A stretch of DNA of 64,000 bases from Elmis aenea (taxonomy: Eukaryota; Arthropoda; Insecta; Coleoptera; Elmidae): assembly GCA_947652605.1 (NCBI GenBank), contig OX393579.1, positions 5,952,001-6,016,000 of the forward strand. Direction: 5' to 3'. The notes beneath the pieces were generated by a model. The model was not told the origin of the DNA. It searched no databases and saw only the letters and a program-made list of their open reading frames with translations. The translations under genes and the position numbers were made by a program. Of the stretch, positions 1-11,220 are shown piece by piece; the first letter of the stretch is position 1; each line of letters begins with the position of its first letter.

Positions 1-894
1 CGTTATCTGATTTTGTTCAATACTATCACAAGCTATAATCACCACTAACTTGTTTTAAAATATCTATTTTTTAGCTACATATAAATTTTCTTTTTATAGT
101 TCTAAGCAAGACATTTTAAACAATACTAAAGCAACAAAACCTTTTGTTACTTTTGGAAATTATTAATAACGCCAATAAGTCATCTTGTACCAACATTTAA
201 GTGGTTTTAACTAAGTTTTCTCTTTGATTTTGGCTACTAACGGATCGATAAAAAAAGGAATGTTGATATGAAACATGTGTATGTACTAGTACATTTTTTT
301 TGTACTCGTACATTATTTACATATCTACACAGGTAAATAAATGAGCTACGTCATCACGGGACGCTATATCAAACAAGATAAGTGATAAGTAATGACCTTC
401 GAGGATTTAATATTTTATACACATACACATATACTTGTACTACACTTGACCTTGTATGGTTAATGATTATTTTAATGCACTCCGTAACAAAGTGTATTTA
501 TTTTTAAGTAGAGCGATATAAAGTAATTAAAAGATTATTAAACGGTTTTAAAAAAAATTTGTTTAATATTTGCCAATTTCTAAGTTTTCTTGATGCACAG
601 GTAGTTAATTTGAGGACTGTTTGAAGGATGTAATGGCATATATTTCTGCGCATGGTTTTTAGTTATTGTTAAGTAATTTAATAGCGACAAAAACTGTTTA
701 TCTACAGTTGTACCAATCTTAATTGTTACTAATTAGTACATAAATAATACTGATAATATATTTGTGTGGGATACATCTTTTCTACTATTTATTGCTGTTC
801 GTAAACAGATCTTTAAAATATTTCTTTCATTCTTGTAAAAATATGAAACAGCCATTTTTATTACTTTAATTATTTATACATGTCATATAGGGTG
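1..894. other. AT-rich non-coding stretch
   Basis: I see no coding exon, RNA gene or TIR element here. The only local structure is a pair of near-palindromic words built on tgtactNgtacatt at about 280-312. Confidence 0.6.
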
Positions 895-1056
895 TCTCAA
901 TAAGAACTCTCTAATAGGTAGTGTAACTTCTTTATTTTAAAAGATAGGTGTTTGGGGTTTCGTACAAAGTATTTAAAGAGTTCTTTTTAACTATCTTTTA
1001 GATTTTACATAATTTCTATTGTTTTTAAAATATCTTTAAAATAGCACCTTGTATAT
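895..1056. mobile_element. Degenerate short element with ACAGGGTG-type ends
   Basis: The left end reads atatagggtgtctca and the right end gcaccttgtatat, an imperfect inverted version of the TATACAGGGTG signature that bounds the large foldbacks elsewhere in the window. The 130-odd bases between are AT-rich and not palindromic. It lies 25 bp upstream of a full foldback of the same signature. Assignment rests on the ends only. Confidence 0.5.
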
Positions 1057-1080
1057 TAAAATATGTTATTTAAATTTCCT

Positions 1081-1666
1081 TATACAGGGTGTCTCAGATT
1101 ACATTTCCAGCGTGGGGATCTCGCTTATTATAAGAGATACAGATTTGTTTAAATTAGATGAATTATTCTTTAGAGGAGCCAAAATCAATTTTTAAAAGTA
1201 CAAAATTCTTCGTAGGTAGGTAGGTACTTCATTTGTTAAATGTGTTATAAATAAGACATGTGATATATCGTTAGAAAGAGGGGGGAAAAAGCACATTTGA
1301 CTATTCCAAAGCCAACTTAACGGCCCATAAGAAAAAATGAAGTTGGGGGTTATATTTCAAAAATGTAAAGTGATAAAAGAAATCTAAGAGAATAGTTACA
1401 TTCTACATAAAAAAGTACCTTCAGAAGGTACAAATAAAACTGATTTAATGATTAGGACAAAAAAAGTTATGAGAGAAAAAAGAAATTCGACATTTTCATA
1501 TCATTTGCTATAACATCTGAAGCACGAGCAATTTTGTACTTTTAAAAATTGATTGTGGCTTAACTCGTACCAAGGAATAATTTATCTAATTTAAACAAAC
1601 CTGTAGGTATCTCCTATAATAAGCGAGATCCTCTTGTTGTAAATGTAATCTGGGACACCCTGTATA
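1081..1666. mobile_element. Foldback (palindromic) element, TATACAGGGTG family
   Basis: The element begins tatacagggtgtctcag and ends ctgggacaccctgtata. The arms match inward for well over 100 bp: the words gggatctcgcttattata and tataataagcgagatc face each other, as do taaattagatgaattattc and its inverse. The centre carries cccataagaaaaaatgaagttg, which is also found in the 47226-48156 foldback, so the two are one family. No open frame of note is inside. Transposition machinery must come from elsewhere. Confidence 0.8.
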
Positions 1667-2833
1667 TAATAAACTTTTTTTTACGAGGAAGAAATGATTC
1701 AGTCTTTAATAAATAGAAAGAAATACCATACAATAATAAACAAAAACATGAAAAAGTTAGTTAGACATTCAATTTTGAAATTTAATTTAATTATTTTATG
1801 TAGTAAGCTGATTCTAGACTCATGATGTCCTGTTTTAAATGGACTTACTTTTCATTACTATTGTGATTATCAGTTGTCTGTTAAGGGAGAAGAATTGGTT
1901 TTTATGTCAAGATGGGTATTGTACTTTTAAGAAAAATCCCGAGTTTTACTCAAACAAAAGTAGAAGTCTGTGAAATGTTGTGTTTTGTACTTACCACACA
2001 ATAATGGTACTCGTAGTAACATGGAGTTTTGCGTATCTTTTAGCATTTGGTGTTGGTAAAATAACAATGTCTCCAACCCTATGGTGTAGGTAATTAATTT
2101 AAATATTCTAACGTGAAAATCAACGTCAGTCTGAGTGCTTGATGGTTATGATAGGAGTTTTTAATATTACATCTGTTAAAACACGTTTATTTAGCAATGG
2201 AAAGTTAAGACTAAAGAAATTTAAACTCGGAAAAAAAATATTGCGAAAGTAAAACCAAATTAATGAGTTGAAGTAGAAGCTATTGTAGATGAGCGAATAT
2301 GTTTTTGAGGTGTTAAGTTTACGTTATCTAGTTATAAATAAATACCGTAAATTACGATTAAGCATCTCTTAGAAGTTTCTATGTGTTTATAGTTCTAATG
2401 TAATCAAATTTGTTGAAAAAATAGTTGCAAACGAATAAACAAAAAAGTTAAATTGATCGCAATGTTGAAAGGCTTACAGCATAGGTACGTGCAACTTAAA
2501 GTAACACTAAAATAACCGTTGGTTAATTTAAAAAATTGTTAATGGTCGTTAAAAAATGTCGCACTGCAAAGCTAAATATACACCAAAAAAATGCAACGTA
2601 TGGATGGAAGTATCATACAAAAAGTTTGAGAGTTACATAAAACAAAAGCTTAACAAATGAAAATTGTTTGCCTGTAAATTCCATCACATGGAAATTAAAA
2701 CAATCATCTTGCATCAGGACAAGTCTTTATTATAAATAGCAAATCCTTAAACTAAACAAAATATTGTATAAAACATATATGCTAACGAGGAGGAAAGCAT
2801 AAAAAGAATGGAAAATAATCGTAGTAATAATAA
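1667..2833. other. AT-rich non-coding stretch
   Basis: No exon, TIR element or RNA gene recognised; simple AT-rich sequence only. Confidence 0.55.
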
Positions 2834-3315
2834 GGTTTGTTCCAACAAGGCTATGTACAATCCAATGTACTATCAGGATTCTGCGCAGTATCGATATCGC
2901 GTTCCAACAGTCTCTGATAGTTCACCGGACGGTTAATCGGCTTTTCCAACTGTTATAAAATTAATACATGAACTGGTTGGTGTACGGTCAAAACAGTACG
3001 TGAACGAAGGCATGTACTAGCTCCTGGATTTTTACACTCATGCGCTGTTCACAAATAACGTGAGCTCTGGTAGCTATGCATCGCCCTCCCAATCCCATTT
3101 AGTACTTGATTCTTAAGGTGTTTACCCTTGCGATGCGCACATTTCTATGAACCCAATTGCCACTAATGTCATTTACAGTTAGACCAGTCGTAAAAGCTTT
3201 CGAACAACGGCTAATACTGGCCAATACATTTATTAGTACATAGTTCACGCATGTGAATAAACCAGTTCATATACTCATCCATGAATTGGTTTTCAATCGC
3301 TTGTTGGAACAAACC
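2834..3315. mobile_element. Non-autonomous DNA element with 16-bp TIRs
   Basis: The two ends are perfect 16-bp inverted repeats, GGTTTGTTCCAACAAG, 482 bp apart. The left flank is TAA and the right flank TAT, compatible with a TA target duplication but not proving one. The interior is more GC-rich than its surroundings and contains several related words around gtac and gttcac (for example near 2998, 3024 and 3240). No transposase frame is present. The superfamily is unresolved; a Tc1/mariner-like origin is possible from the TA flank. Confidence 0.75.
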
Positions 3316-5200
3316 TATGGTGTTATAAAAGGACTTTAAAATGTTTAGTCAACTTCGCCCGTAAATGGCCAACTTCCTCTGATTTTACGGTTCATAATTG
3401 CGTCTTCTTGTTGACCTAAATATAAGTAGCAGACATGGCTAAAAGACAGTGAAGCCTTAATTTCTAAAACCCTAGCAGTGATTTTAATGATTATAATTTA
3501 ACCTTCACTTACCAAGTGTAACAGAAATTCAATCATTCTCGAAATCCAATTCCAAGTGAAAAGAATGTGATACAAGCTCAACTACATATTATCTTTTAAT
3601 TTACTGGCGCTCATTGTACAACGCCAGCCTACCTTAATTTATTTGGTGAGATTGGTTACGCTTCATTTTGTCTAGTTTTTTGTTTAGTGTCGGTTTTATT
3701 GTTCGCGTCGTAATGGCGCAACTCCCCAGGCGTGTTTCTATCGGTTTTGTAATTGAAGAAACGGATTTTGAGAGATCCTCTACGTCTATTTTTAACCGGA
3801 CGTGCCTCAGCTATACTTTGTATGGTAGAACTACTTACATTTTGGTTTTTAAAAGAGGCGGCAGCTACTTGAAATGAGGATAAGTTGATTCGTTTTGAAG
3901 ATAAACCTACACTCAAGGACTGGAAGATGCTTTTACCAATAGCCCCATGCAATAACTCTGAATTAATCGAAGCCTTGTTTAAAATATTACTTTAAAATGA
4001 GTAGTTACCTTGTAACGAACTTATTTGGAACTTAATTTGAATTTAGTGTGTCATTTTTTTCTTTATGAGAACCGTTTCACGCCGATACATAACGTTTTTA
4101 TCAGCAGTTATTCATTAACTCGAAATAATTATCAACAATTTGTGCAGAGCATTTTAATTACTTTAAAAATTGGCACGTAGATGTTGAAATTGATTTAATA
4201 AACTGGCTTACCTTGGAGATTAACGACGCAAATTTAAGGAACTTTATTGTCGAGGGAGTAATGCGAAAAATTTTGATTTCAGAGCCGATCTGACAAGCTC
4301 ATTGTTTCATATAATTAAAAAACGGTTTGAAATTGAACGGGGCAATATTTAGGATCGTACAGGCATTTACCACCGTTCTTAATTAGTTTATCAGAAGCAT
4401 AATAGCATAACGAATTAAAATAGAACTAGCTTGAAAAGTACCTTAAGTATTAAATTTTAATACACACAATGTTTAACCAATTTTGTTTCGATTGGCTGAC
4501 ATTTTTTTTGCATACATCCGAGATACATATCTATGTGCAGGAGTGCAGCATTCTTAAATGTTCTAGTTAAGAGTTTGCAATTTTACGGCGTAGTAGATTA
4601 TCTGTTGAACATAACTTAAATCGAAACCGATTGATAACAATGCGATAAGTAAACCGCCTTTACCGTAAATATTATTTGAAACACCAAAAACGGCCGCTTT
4701 ATTGTGGTTCCTTATCACACAAAGGCCTGTGCATCTCCAAAGTGCACAATCGTGTAACTTTGATGCGGTTAAGCAGAGATTTTCGTTTGTTTTTAAGTCC
4801 AGAAATACGCGTTTAGTCACTATTCTTCGATTATAAACGAAATAAAACATCAAACGATCCGCTAATTTTATCCAAAGGCTGTACTACTCATAGTTACTGG
4901 AACAGGTGTATTTTAAGTTTACAAGCCGAATAGATACGCTGGAGTTGCAGATGAGTAACTGTGTGTTTATAGCTTTGGACAATGGGAAGTGCGATATTGC
5001 AGTACAGCTGCAAAACAAGGCAATAAAATGAGTTGAATATTGTCAATTTGCAAATGTGGTACATCCTTGTAAGAGCTGTAGGATGTGGTTTAAGACCTCC
5101 GGTTATTATAAGGCTTGATTCGCACAGTTTAACCACGAAGTTTTGTTAACAAAAAACAGTTATATTCTTCCGCCACCGATTTTCCTTGCTGCAAGCAATC
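3316..5200. other. Non-coding stretch with unassigned open frames
   Basis: Open frames exist on the minus strand at 3656-3952 (98 residues, Ser/Lys/Arg-rich, no recognised domain) and 4563-4853. The first is uninterrupted for 98 codons in a stretch of raised GC and could be an exon or a chance frame. I see no splice context or domain that decides it. Nothing else is recognised. Confidence 0.4.
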
Positions 5201-5204
5201 TTCT

Positions 5205-5345
5205 TCTTGTTTTATTGTAAGCAGTTCTGTTTGTTCTGTAACCACTACGTAATACAAATCTTCCACCTCTTAGTTGGTCTGCCTATGCTTCTTCTTCCTG
5301 CGGGAGATTTGTCTCTTGCTATCTTCACTAGTCTATTGTCCTCAT
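5205..5345 (-). pseudogene. LINE C-terminal remnant (RTE-like tail)
   Basis: On the minus strand one frame reads GRRSIGRPTKRWKICIT, the basic G-R-P-x-x-R-W motif found just after the reverse transcriptase in RTE-like and related LINEs. The frame stops immediately afterwards and nothing upstream stays open. It is a short dead fragment next to a second LINE piece of a different subtype. Confidence 0.5.
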
Positions 5346-5559
5346 TCTCGATATACGTTCATTCCATTCCCTCCTCCTGTTATCAGTCCATTTTATTGGT
5401 TCTTTGTTACATATTCATCCTTTCATATGAGATCTTTAAAGTCTCTTATATTCGTTTTAAACCGATTTACAAAATCAAACCGTGGACAGCATCAATACCT
5501 TCTGATCTTGACCTAGAAAGCAGTTTTCCAGCTCGCTTTAAACATGATTTTTCTTCATC

Positions 5560-5890
5560 TTCTTCTTAACATGCCTATCCGCTACTGGATGTTGGCTATC
5601 TGCAACGTGATTTTAATTTTGTTATCAGCATTACGGGACAATTCTGTAGTAGTGTTGTACCACGTTCTCAGATTCTTCAACCACGATATCCTTCTCCGTC
5701 CCGGACCCTCCTGCCATCTACCTTCCCCTGAAGTATCAGTTGCAACAGTCCGTACTTTTCTGGTTGTCTCATTATGTGACCCAAGTACTCTAGCTTTCTT
5801 CTTATAACAGTATTCAGAACCTCTGCGTTTACTTTTAATCTACTTAGGACCTCTTCGTTGGTGACATGGTCCTTCCAATGGATTCTAAGT
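5560..5890 (-). pseudogene. LINE C-terminal remnant (endonuclease/RT type)
   Basis: Read on the minus strand from about 5890, the frames give HVTNEEVLSRLKVNAEVL, then RRKLEYLGHIMR, then after a frameshift PGRRRISWLKNLRTWYN. This is the characteristic region after the polymerase domain of insect endonuclease/reverse-transcriptase LINEs: the K-L-x-Y-x-G-H-x-M-R motif followed by G-R-R-x-x-S-W-L-x-N-L-R. At least one frameshift separates the two halves, so it cannot encode an intact product. No polymerase core is present upstream, where a foldback fragment begins. Confidence 0.7.
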
Positions 5891-5909
5891 ATCTGTCTGT
5901 AAGTCCATA

Positions 5910-6229
5910 TATAGCGCTTATGTAGGGGTTTCGGTTTTGACGTTTTTCTCCGAAACCGTTCAAGATGTTTTCAAAAACTTTGCACCATTTTACTTGCAAA
6001 GGATGTGCCCATTGGTAATTAGAAGAATTTCGATTTTATCTCTGACGGTTTCATGGCCAACGCGATCGCAAAAATGACCTTTTTATACCAATTTTTCAGT
6101 TTTTTCCCTATTTTTTCCAAGGATATGGCCAGTGGCCCGTATTACTCTGGAAAACATTTAGTTTTGATGTCCTTGATGCAATAAACACAACTTTGATCAG
6201 ATTCTAGCGACAACGTATCGTGACCCTCT
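5910..6229. mobile_element. Foldback family B, spacer plus right-arm copy
   Basis: The sequence from gggtttcggttttgacg to agcgacaacgtatcgtgacc matches the right arm of the complete element at 61521-62243. It starts within the spacer word tagcgctt and lacks the left arm, so it is a truncated copy abutting a LINE remnant. Confidence 0.75.
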
Positions 6230-7457
6230 CTTGTAAGTATGAGGATGCTGGAGCATCCCGACTGGTGTGTTATTTTTCGAACTTATTTTCAAAATTCGCC
6301 TATGCACGAAGCACTTAAAGTGGGAATGAAGCGCAAATTGCACATTTCTTTGTTGTGGTTTCGAATCCATAGCGTCGAATAATTTTTCCGGCGGTAGAAA
6401 TGATATCAACAATTTCCAATCTGTATTCATCGTAAAGAATGCTCCGCTGTTAGATGCAAAATTGTTTTACCAGATATGGAAACCTGCGAGCGTGAATTAT
6501 ATGCTTCGGTGGCAAAAGGGCCGTATTAAAATTGCAATATAAATAATGATAAGGTTTCCGACGTAAAGGAAATTAAAGCGATCGTCGGCTGTTCGTACCT
6601 GAATTTCGTACTGAATAGCATCTATCAGCTCGAACGCTAACACAATTCGATATGTAACAATAGTTGTTCTGCGCGAGTTGTCATTATATCATGGAACAAT
6701 GGCGTTTAGTATTATCTACGTCGATGGTGTTGTGGAAAATACCCATTTTATGCTAAATGAACTGAGAATTTCTCTATTTTTTTTTAGTATTGTGTTCAGG
6801 CTTCGTTTTCAAGGTAGCGTATTTTGATTCTTCTTAACCTTGCGCGATCAATGGCTGACTTACAAGGTTCGGAATAGTCATTATCCGTCAATTAATAAAT
6901 AATACAAAAGCTGTAAGGTTGGCTGTTGCAAATTGTATAATTAACTTGGTTAGCTGACTCATATTTATGAATCTGGATGATTGCAAAGTAGTTAAAGTAA
7001 CATATTTCAGTTGAAATGTAAATTGTAGTCGCTGGCTTGAAGATTTTTATGAAACACTTTAAATTTAAAGTATGCATTTAAACAAAAAACAATTTTTTAT
7101 GCCTTTATATTTGGAACATAATTGACAATAAGCGATTTTGAGGGTTTGATATTTTCTTAAGCAGTTCAAAATACAGTTTTTGCCAAAACTCACAGTCTGT
7201 TTTTGTAAAATAGGATTAATATTTAATAAATTCATACAAAATAGGGGTGATGTAATTTTTTTCTCATTTTTATTTTTAAATCCATGACCATAAGCTGAAT
7301 TTTTAAAGTATTACAGATTATATAGTTAAGAATTGCCTGGTTTCTTCTTTATTTAAAACATTGCACCACCAAAATATACAAACCACTGCGTTAATTATAA
7401 GAATGAACGTAGCAAATATGGTTAAGGTAATAATATAGTTAAGCTTTCTAATAAAAT
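6230..7457. other. Non-coding stretch
   Basis: A minus-strand open frame at 6197-6430 overlaps the end of the foldback and has no recognisable domain. No splice-supported exon or RNA gene is seen. The segment 6230-6800 is less AT-rich than the rest but unassigned. Confidence 0.45.
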
Positions 7458-7640
7458 TCATATCCATAGTAGATTAAGTGGTAAACTTCCAGTTCTTACT
7501 AAAATTCCAATATACAAATGTATAATAGCACCCCATTTTGGATACTGCGCTAGTGTTTTATTTCTGGTGGATTTAAACCGACTCCAAAAACTGCAAAATA
7601 GGGCTATGATTCTTTTTTTACACTGCTCCAGGTACACCAA
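7458..7640 (+). pseudogene. LINE reverse-transcriptase C-terminal remnant
   Basis: The plus-strand frame contains KIPIYKCIIAPHFGYCAS followed by LNRLQKLQNRAMILFL. This is the conserved post-polymerase segment of CR1/Jockey-type LINEs (a P-H-F-x-Y-C-x-x-x-W-like block, then L-N-x-L-Q-K-x-Q-N-R-A-x-R). The usual Trp after YCAS is replaced, and neither flank stays open. A dead fragment. Confidence 0.65.
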
Positions 7641-7758
7641 AATTACTTAACAGGGCTTAGTATTTTATTCAACAACAGCTAGTTTTTAAAACGATTACTT
7701 TCATTTTTTAAATTATAAATAACCTGCTTCCAAAATATCGAGATTCACAATTATTCAA

Positions 7759-8030
7759 CTAAAAACTTTTTGTACCTTTCGGTGTCGAGGTATGCTTTTC
7801 TATTTCTATTATGTTTTTAGACTCCTGTCTATCGTTAGCTAATTGTGGCATATCTCCCCAGCTCACTCCTTTTTCTTCTAGTCTCTGCCTCACTTCTTTT
7901 TTCCACTTTATTCTTGGTCTTCCTCTATTTCTTTTTCCCTCCATCTTCATTTTTCATCCTATTTTCGCGTATATACTTTCTGGCATGCGTATAGTAGATG
8001 TCCAAGTCATCTTAATTGATGTATATTAAA
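7759..8030 (-). pseudogene. LINE C-terminal tail (GRPR-type)
   Basis: On the minus strand the frame runs from about 8030 (MPESIYAKIG), has one stop, then continues KMEGKRNRGRPRIKWKKEV and ends WGDMPQLANDRQESKNII. This is the G-R-P-R-x-x-W ... L-A-x-D-R-x-x-x-K block that closes many RTE-like LINE proteins. Only the last 80-odd codons survive. A closely related scrap lies at 32860-32960. Confidence 0.65.
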
Positions 8031-10235
8031 AAATAATTAATTCGATTTAGTAGTATGATAATTGAGCTCTAATGCAATTTGGAGTTTTCTTTCAAACAAT
8101 TTATTTTGTTCTTGTTGGGTATAAAATAGTTTGCAGTTCATTTTAATCTCAAAACAAAAACCAAAGCACAGTCTTAATCATATGCAGTGATCGCGGTCAT
8201 TGTTGTTCGCTACTTATTTAGGAACGAATGTGTCAGCGCCCAGCAGCCCGGTTAAAGATGATTCACTTAACACAGTCAGTAGGAACGGTTTTATTTTGTT
8301 TTATTTCTCCTCTCAAGATAAATTGGATTTATTTTGGGATCCCAGTAAAAACAATAGGATCTCATTTATTTGCACCAATTTATTCACACGATTTTTACGG
8401 AAATGTTGGAACATTTTTCTGAAAATCTAGATAAGCTAGTAGACGTTAACAGTGTGAAGATTTAGCACAAACAATTGTTAATGTTTTGGCCAACATATTA
8501 CGTGGTTAATAAATTTTGAAAAGTGCAAAATTATGGTAATATGTTATGAGAAAATTGGCTTCAAACGTTTTTTTTTTCATAATAATTGTGATCTAAATTT
8601 TCTTTAACCTTGTTTGCCATCTTGAAAAATTCCTTTTTTTTTACAAATCTTCACTGTTATTGCTTTGATATTCAAATGTTTCATCGCATTACAATCGGTC
8701 ATATGATTTGTTGTTTTATTAGGGGTTTTACCCACAGTATCTTCCTATTTCTGTTATTTTTATCAATGTAGCGGCGTTCCTTTGTATTTTTTGTTATATA
8801 GTAGAAAACAATCATGTTTAATAAATTTTACGGCCGTGTTTATGCACCTACAGTTAAAATATACATGACAGCAATAGAATTTACGAGGAACTGTTTAATA
8901 AAAACATTTTTGTGGAAATGGGTTAATACTGTTGATTTTATTTTTGAGTGATGCATAAATAATTTTAATAAGTACCTATGCATCTTTAAATGGCAACCGT
9001 AGTTGGTTTTAGACTAATAAAAAAGCAATTTGTTTTTCAGAGAATAATACATTTGTTGATAAATATACATATGTCAGTAGTTTTAGATTTAAAAAAGTTT
9101 AGATCCTTGAAAAGGACGTTAAAAAATTAGAAATCAGACCTAATTCGTTAATTTAAAAAAGTGTGTACTTTCTACGAGTATATATTCTTAAAATGTAATT
9201 TTTTTTTTGGTGGAAACGTTATTATACTTAAAACAGTTGTGCAGATACCAATAAAATAAGTTTGAAATGTAATTCGGTAAATTAATAAGAGTACAAACTT
9301 ATACTTTTTCAAAGGGAATTTTGTTAAAGATTTACAAATCTCTTTATTTTTGTCCAGCCATGGTTGTTTGGCGCGTGTCTCAATAACTCAGCTAAAATAA
9401 AAATAAAACTATTTTAGATCATAAATGAAGTAAAATGATCTCAAAATTGCCTATTTGCTCCTTTTTCTGTCATAAGTAAAAAATTGTGTTTAAAAATGTT
9501 GTCATAGGTAATTTAATTTTTGCTGTTTTCTCAGAAAGTTTGGAAGTTTAATTTTCCAAACACAATTCGATCTTTTTGTGATTCTTCTTAACCAATTTAA
9601 CCAATTCTCTAACGCTTATCCTGATAAAGTTACCATAATTATAGAGCGTTAGATGATAATTTTCACCCTTTAAACAAATATTTTCGTCTTGACTAAAATC
9701 TCCTCATCGTTCCTGATGAGATTTTTCGAAAACCCGTAGCATTGAGCCATAAAACTTTATTATTTGTTCACTCTATCTTGGTTAAGGGATATGGATTCTA
9801 AAGTTGCTTATTGTGAGTCCATTTTTTCAAGTAATAACTGCTTTTTTTGATCATTATACAATTTCACTTCGTTTTTATTTCATTGTAAACTATATTTACA
9901 TTTATTCATGTAGTGGCAATTCAGCAGGTGCTGTCGTTAATTACAGAATTGAATACAATTGCTGTATTATTAGTTTATTATAATGATTTGCAGTTTTTAA
10001 ACAATTTTCTGGTTTTATAGTCTCTGTTGATGATGCTGTTGCTATTGTATTGTCGACTTGGTAATTCCGAAATTATTGTTTGTTTTATCAATTATTGTAC
10101 TTTAGCAAGAACTGTGCTTATGAATGAAATTGTGTAATATGGTTGTAAAGTATTTGATTAGTTAAAAAACCCAGTTTCAAGCACAATTCATGACGTGCTC
10201 CAGGAAATTTAATTTTTTTATTTAGTCCTCTACTG
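8031..10235. other. AT-rich non-coding stretch
   Basis: No exon or mobile-element end recognised. Two small hairpins occur at 9608-9653 (ctctaacgct / agcgttag) and 9698-9727 (aaatctcctca / tgatgagattt), neither resembling a known RNA. Confidence 0.5.
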
Positions 10236-11220
10236 TTACGTGTAGGACTGTTGTGTTGTGCTGATTTTTCTCCATGTTTTTCTGTCTTGTGCTAGCTTTC
10301 TTATGTCTTTCCATCTGATGTTTCTATCCGTTGCTGCTTTTTTAACTTCGTCTTGCCAGGTTTTTCTCGGTCTACCTCTTTTGTTTTTTCCTTGTGATCT
10401 TGCTTCATAGGCTTTTCTGGTTACCCTTTCTTGTTTCATCCTATAAATGTGACCCAAGCATCCCAGCTGTCTTTCTTGTATTTTTGTTTCAACTTATTTA
10501 TCTTTAACTGTTTTCTATATGTTTCGTTTCTGATTCTTTTTCGGTTCTTCCTTGGATTTTTCTTAAAAATCTCATTTCTTCTGCATTCACTGGGCTACTA
10601 TTTTCGAGTGTCCACGTTTCACTTCCGTATAAAAGTAGTTACCTACTACCTTTTTGACCACTCCCACTTTTGTTCGTTTTGGGACTTCACTATTTCCAAA
10701 AAATTTTGTTCTTAAACTGTTAAATATTCTTCCCACATTCCTGTCCTTTCGCTTATGTCCTTGTCCATTCCTCCATTTTTCTCTATGATCACTCCTGAAT
10801 ATTTAAATCTTTTCACCTGTTCCAACCTAAGCCCATTTAAAGTGATGTTATGCCCTTTGTTCTCTAATATAATATATAATGATCATAGTTTTAGTTTTTT
10901 CGGTATTTATTTTCATATTAATTTTTTGCAATTCCTGGTTTAGAGTTTCTAGATGATGTAGATTCTTTTTTGTTTCCGCGACTAAGACCATGTCGTCTGC
11001 GAACATTAGCTCAGTTATGTTTATTTTTTCCTTTTTCCAGTTGCCTAGGTGAAACGGTCTCATTTTTTGTTTTACTTTTTTAATCACTCCATCTATAACT
11101 ACTGAGAATAATAATGGGCTGAGCACGCATCCTTGTTTTAAGCCCTCTTTTGTTTGAAACTTTTCCGATTCTTCATATTGGGCTCTTAAAATATTTACCG
11201 CCTTTTCGTATATCGTATAT
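10236..11220 (-). pseudogene. RTE-like LINE: RT core to C-terminus, decayed
   Basis: Reading the minus strand from 11220: GLKQGCVLSPLLFSVVID (RT motif with Q-G-C-x-L-S-P), then ELMFADDMVLVAET (the catalytic F-A-D-D box), then MKINTEKTKTM. Further on come RFKYSGVIIEKNGG (usually F-K-Y-L-G), RTGNVGRIFNSL, a frameshift, then GHIYRMKQERVTRK and GKNKRGRPRKTWQDEVKKAA with LAQDRKTWR. The order and motifs match RTE-type LINE polyproteins. Several frameshifts break it between about 10480 and 10720. The catalytic Asp pair is intact, but the N-terminal endonuclease and the first RT motifs are missing, so this is a 5'-truncated copy. Confidence 0.85.

Noticed and set aside
3656..3952. 98-residue minus-strand open frame
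   Set aside because: No domain, no splice-site support and an overlapping plus-strand frame of similar quality. Kept only as an unassigned frame in the regional entry.
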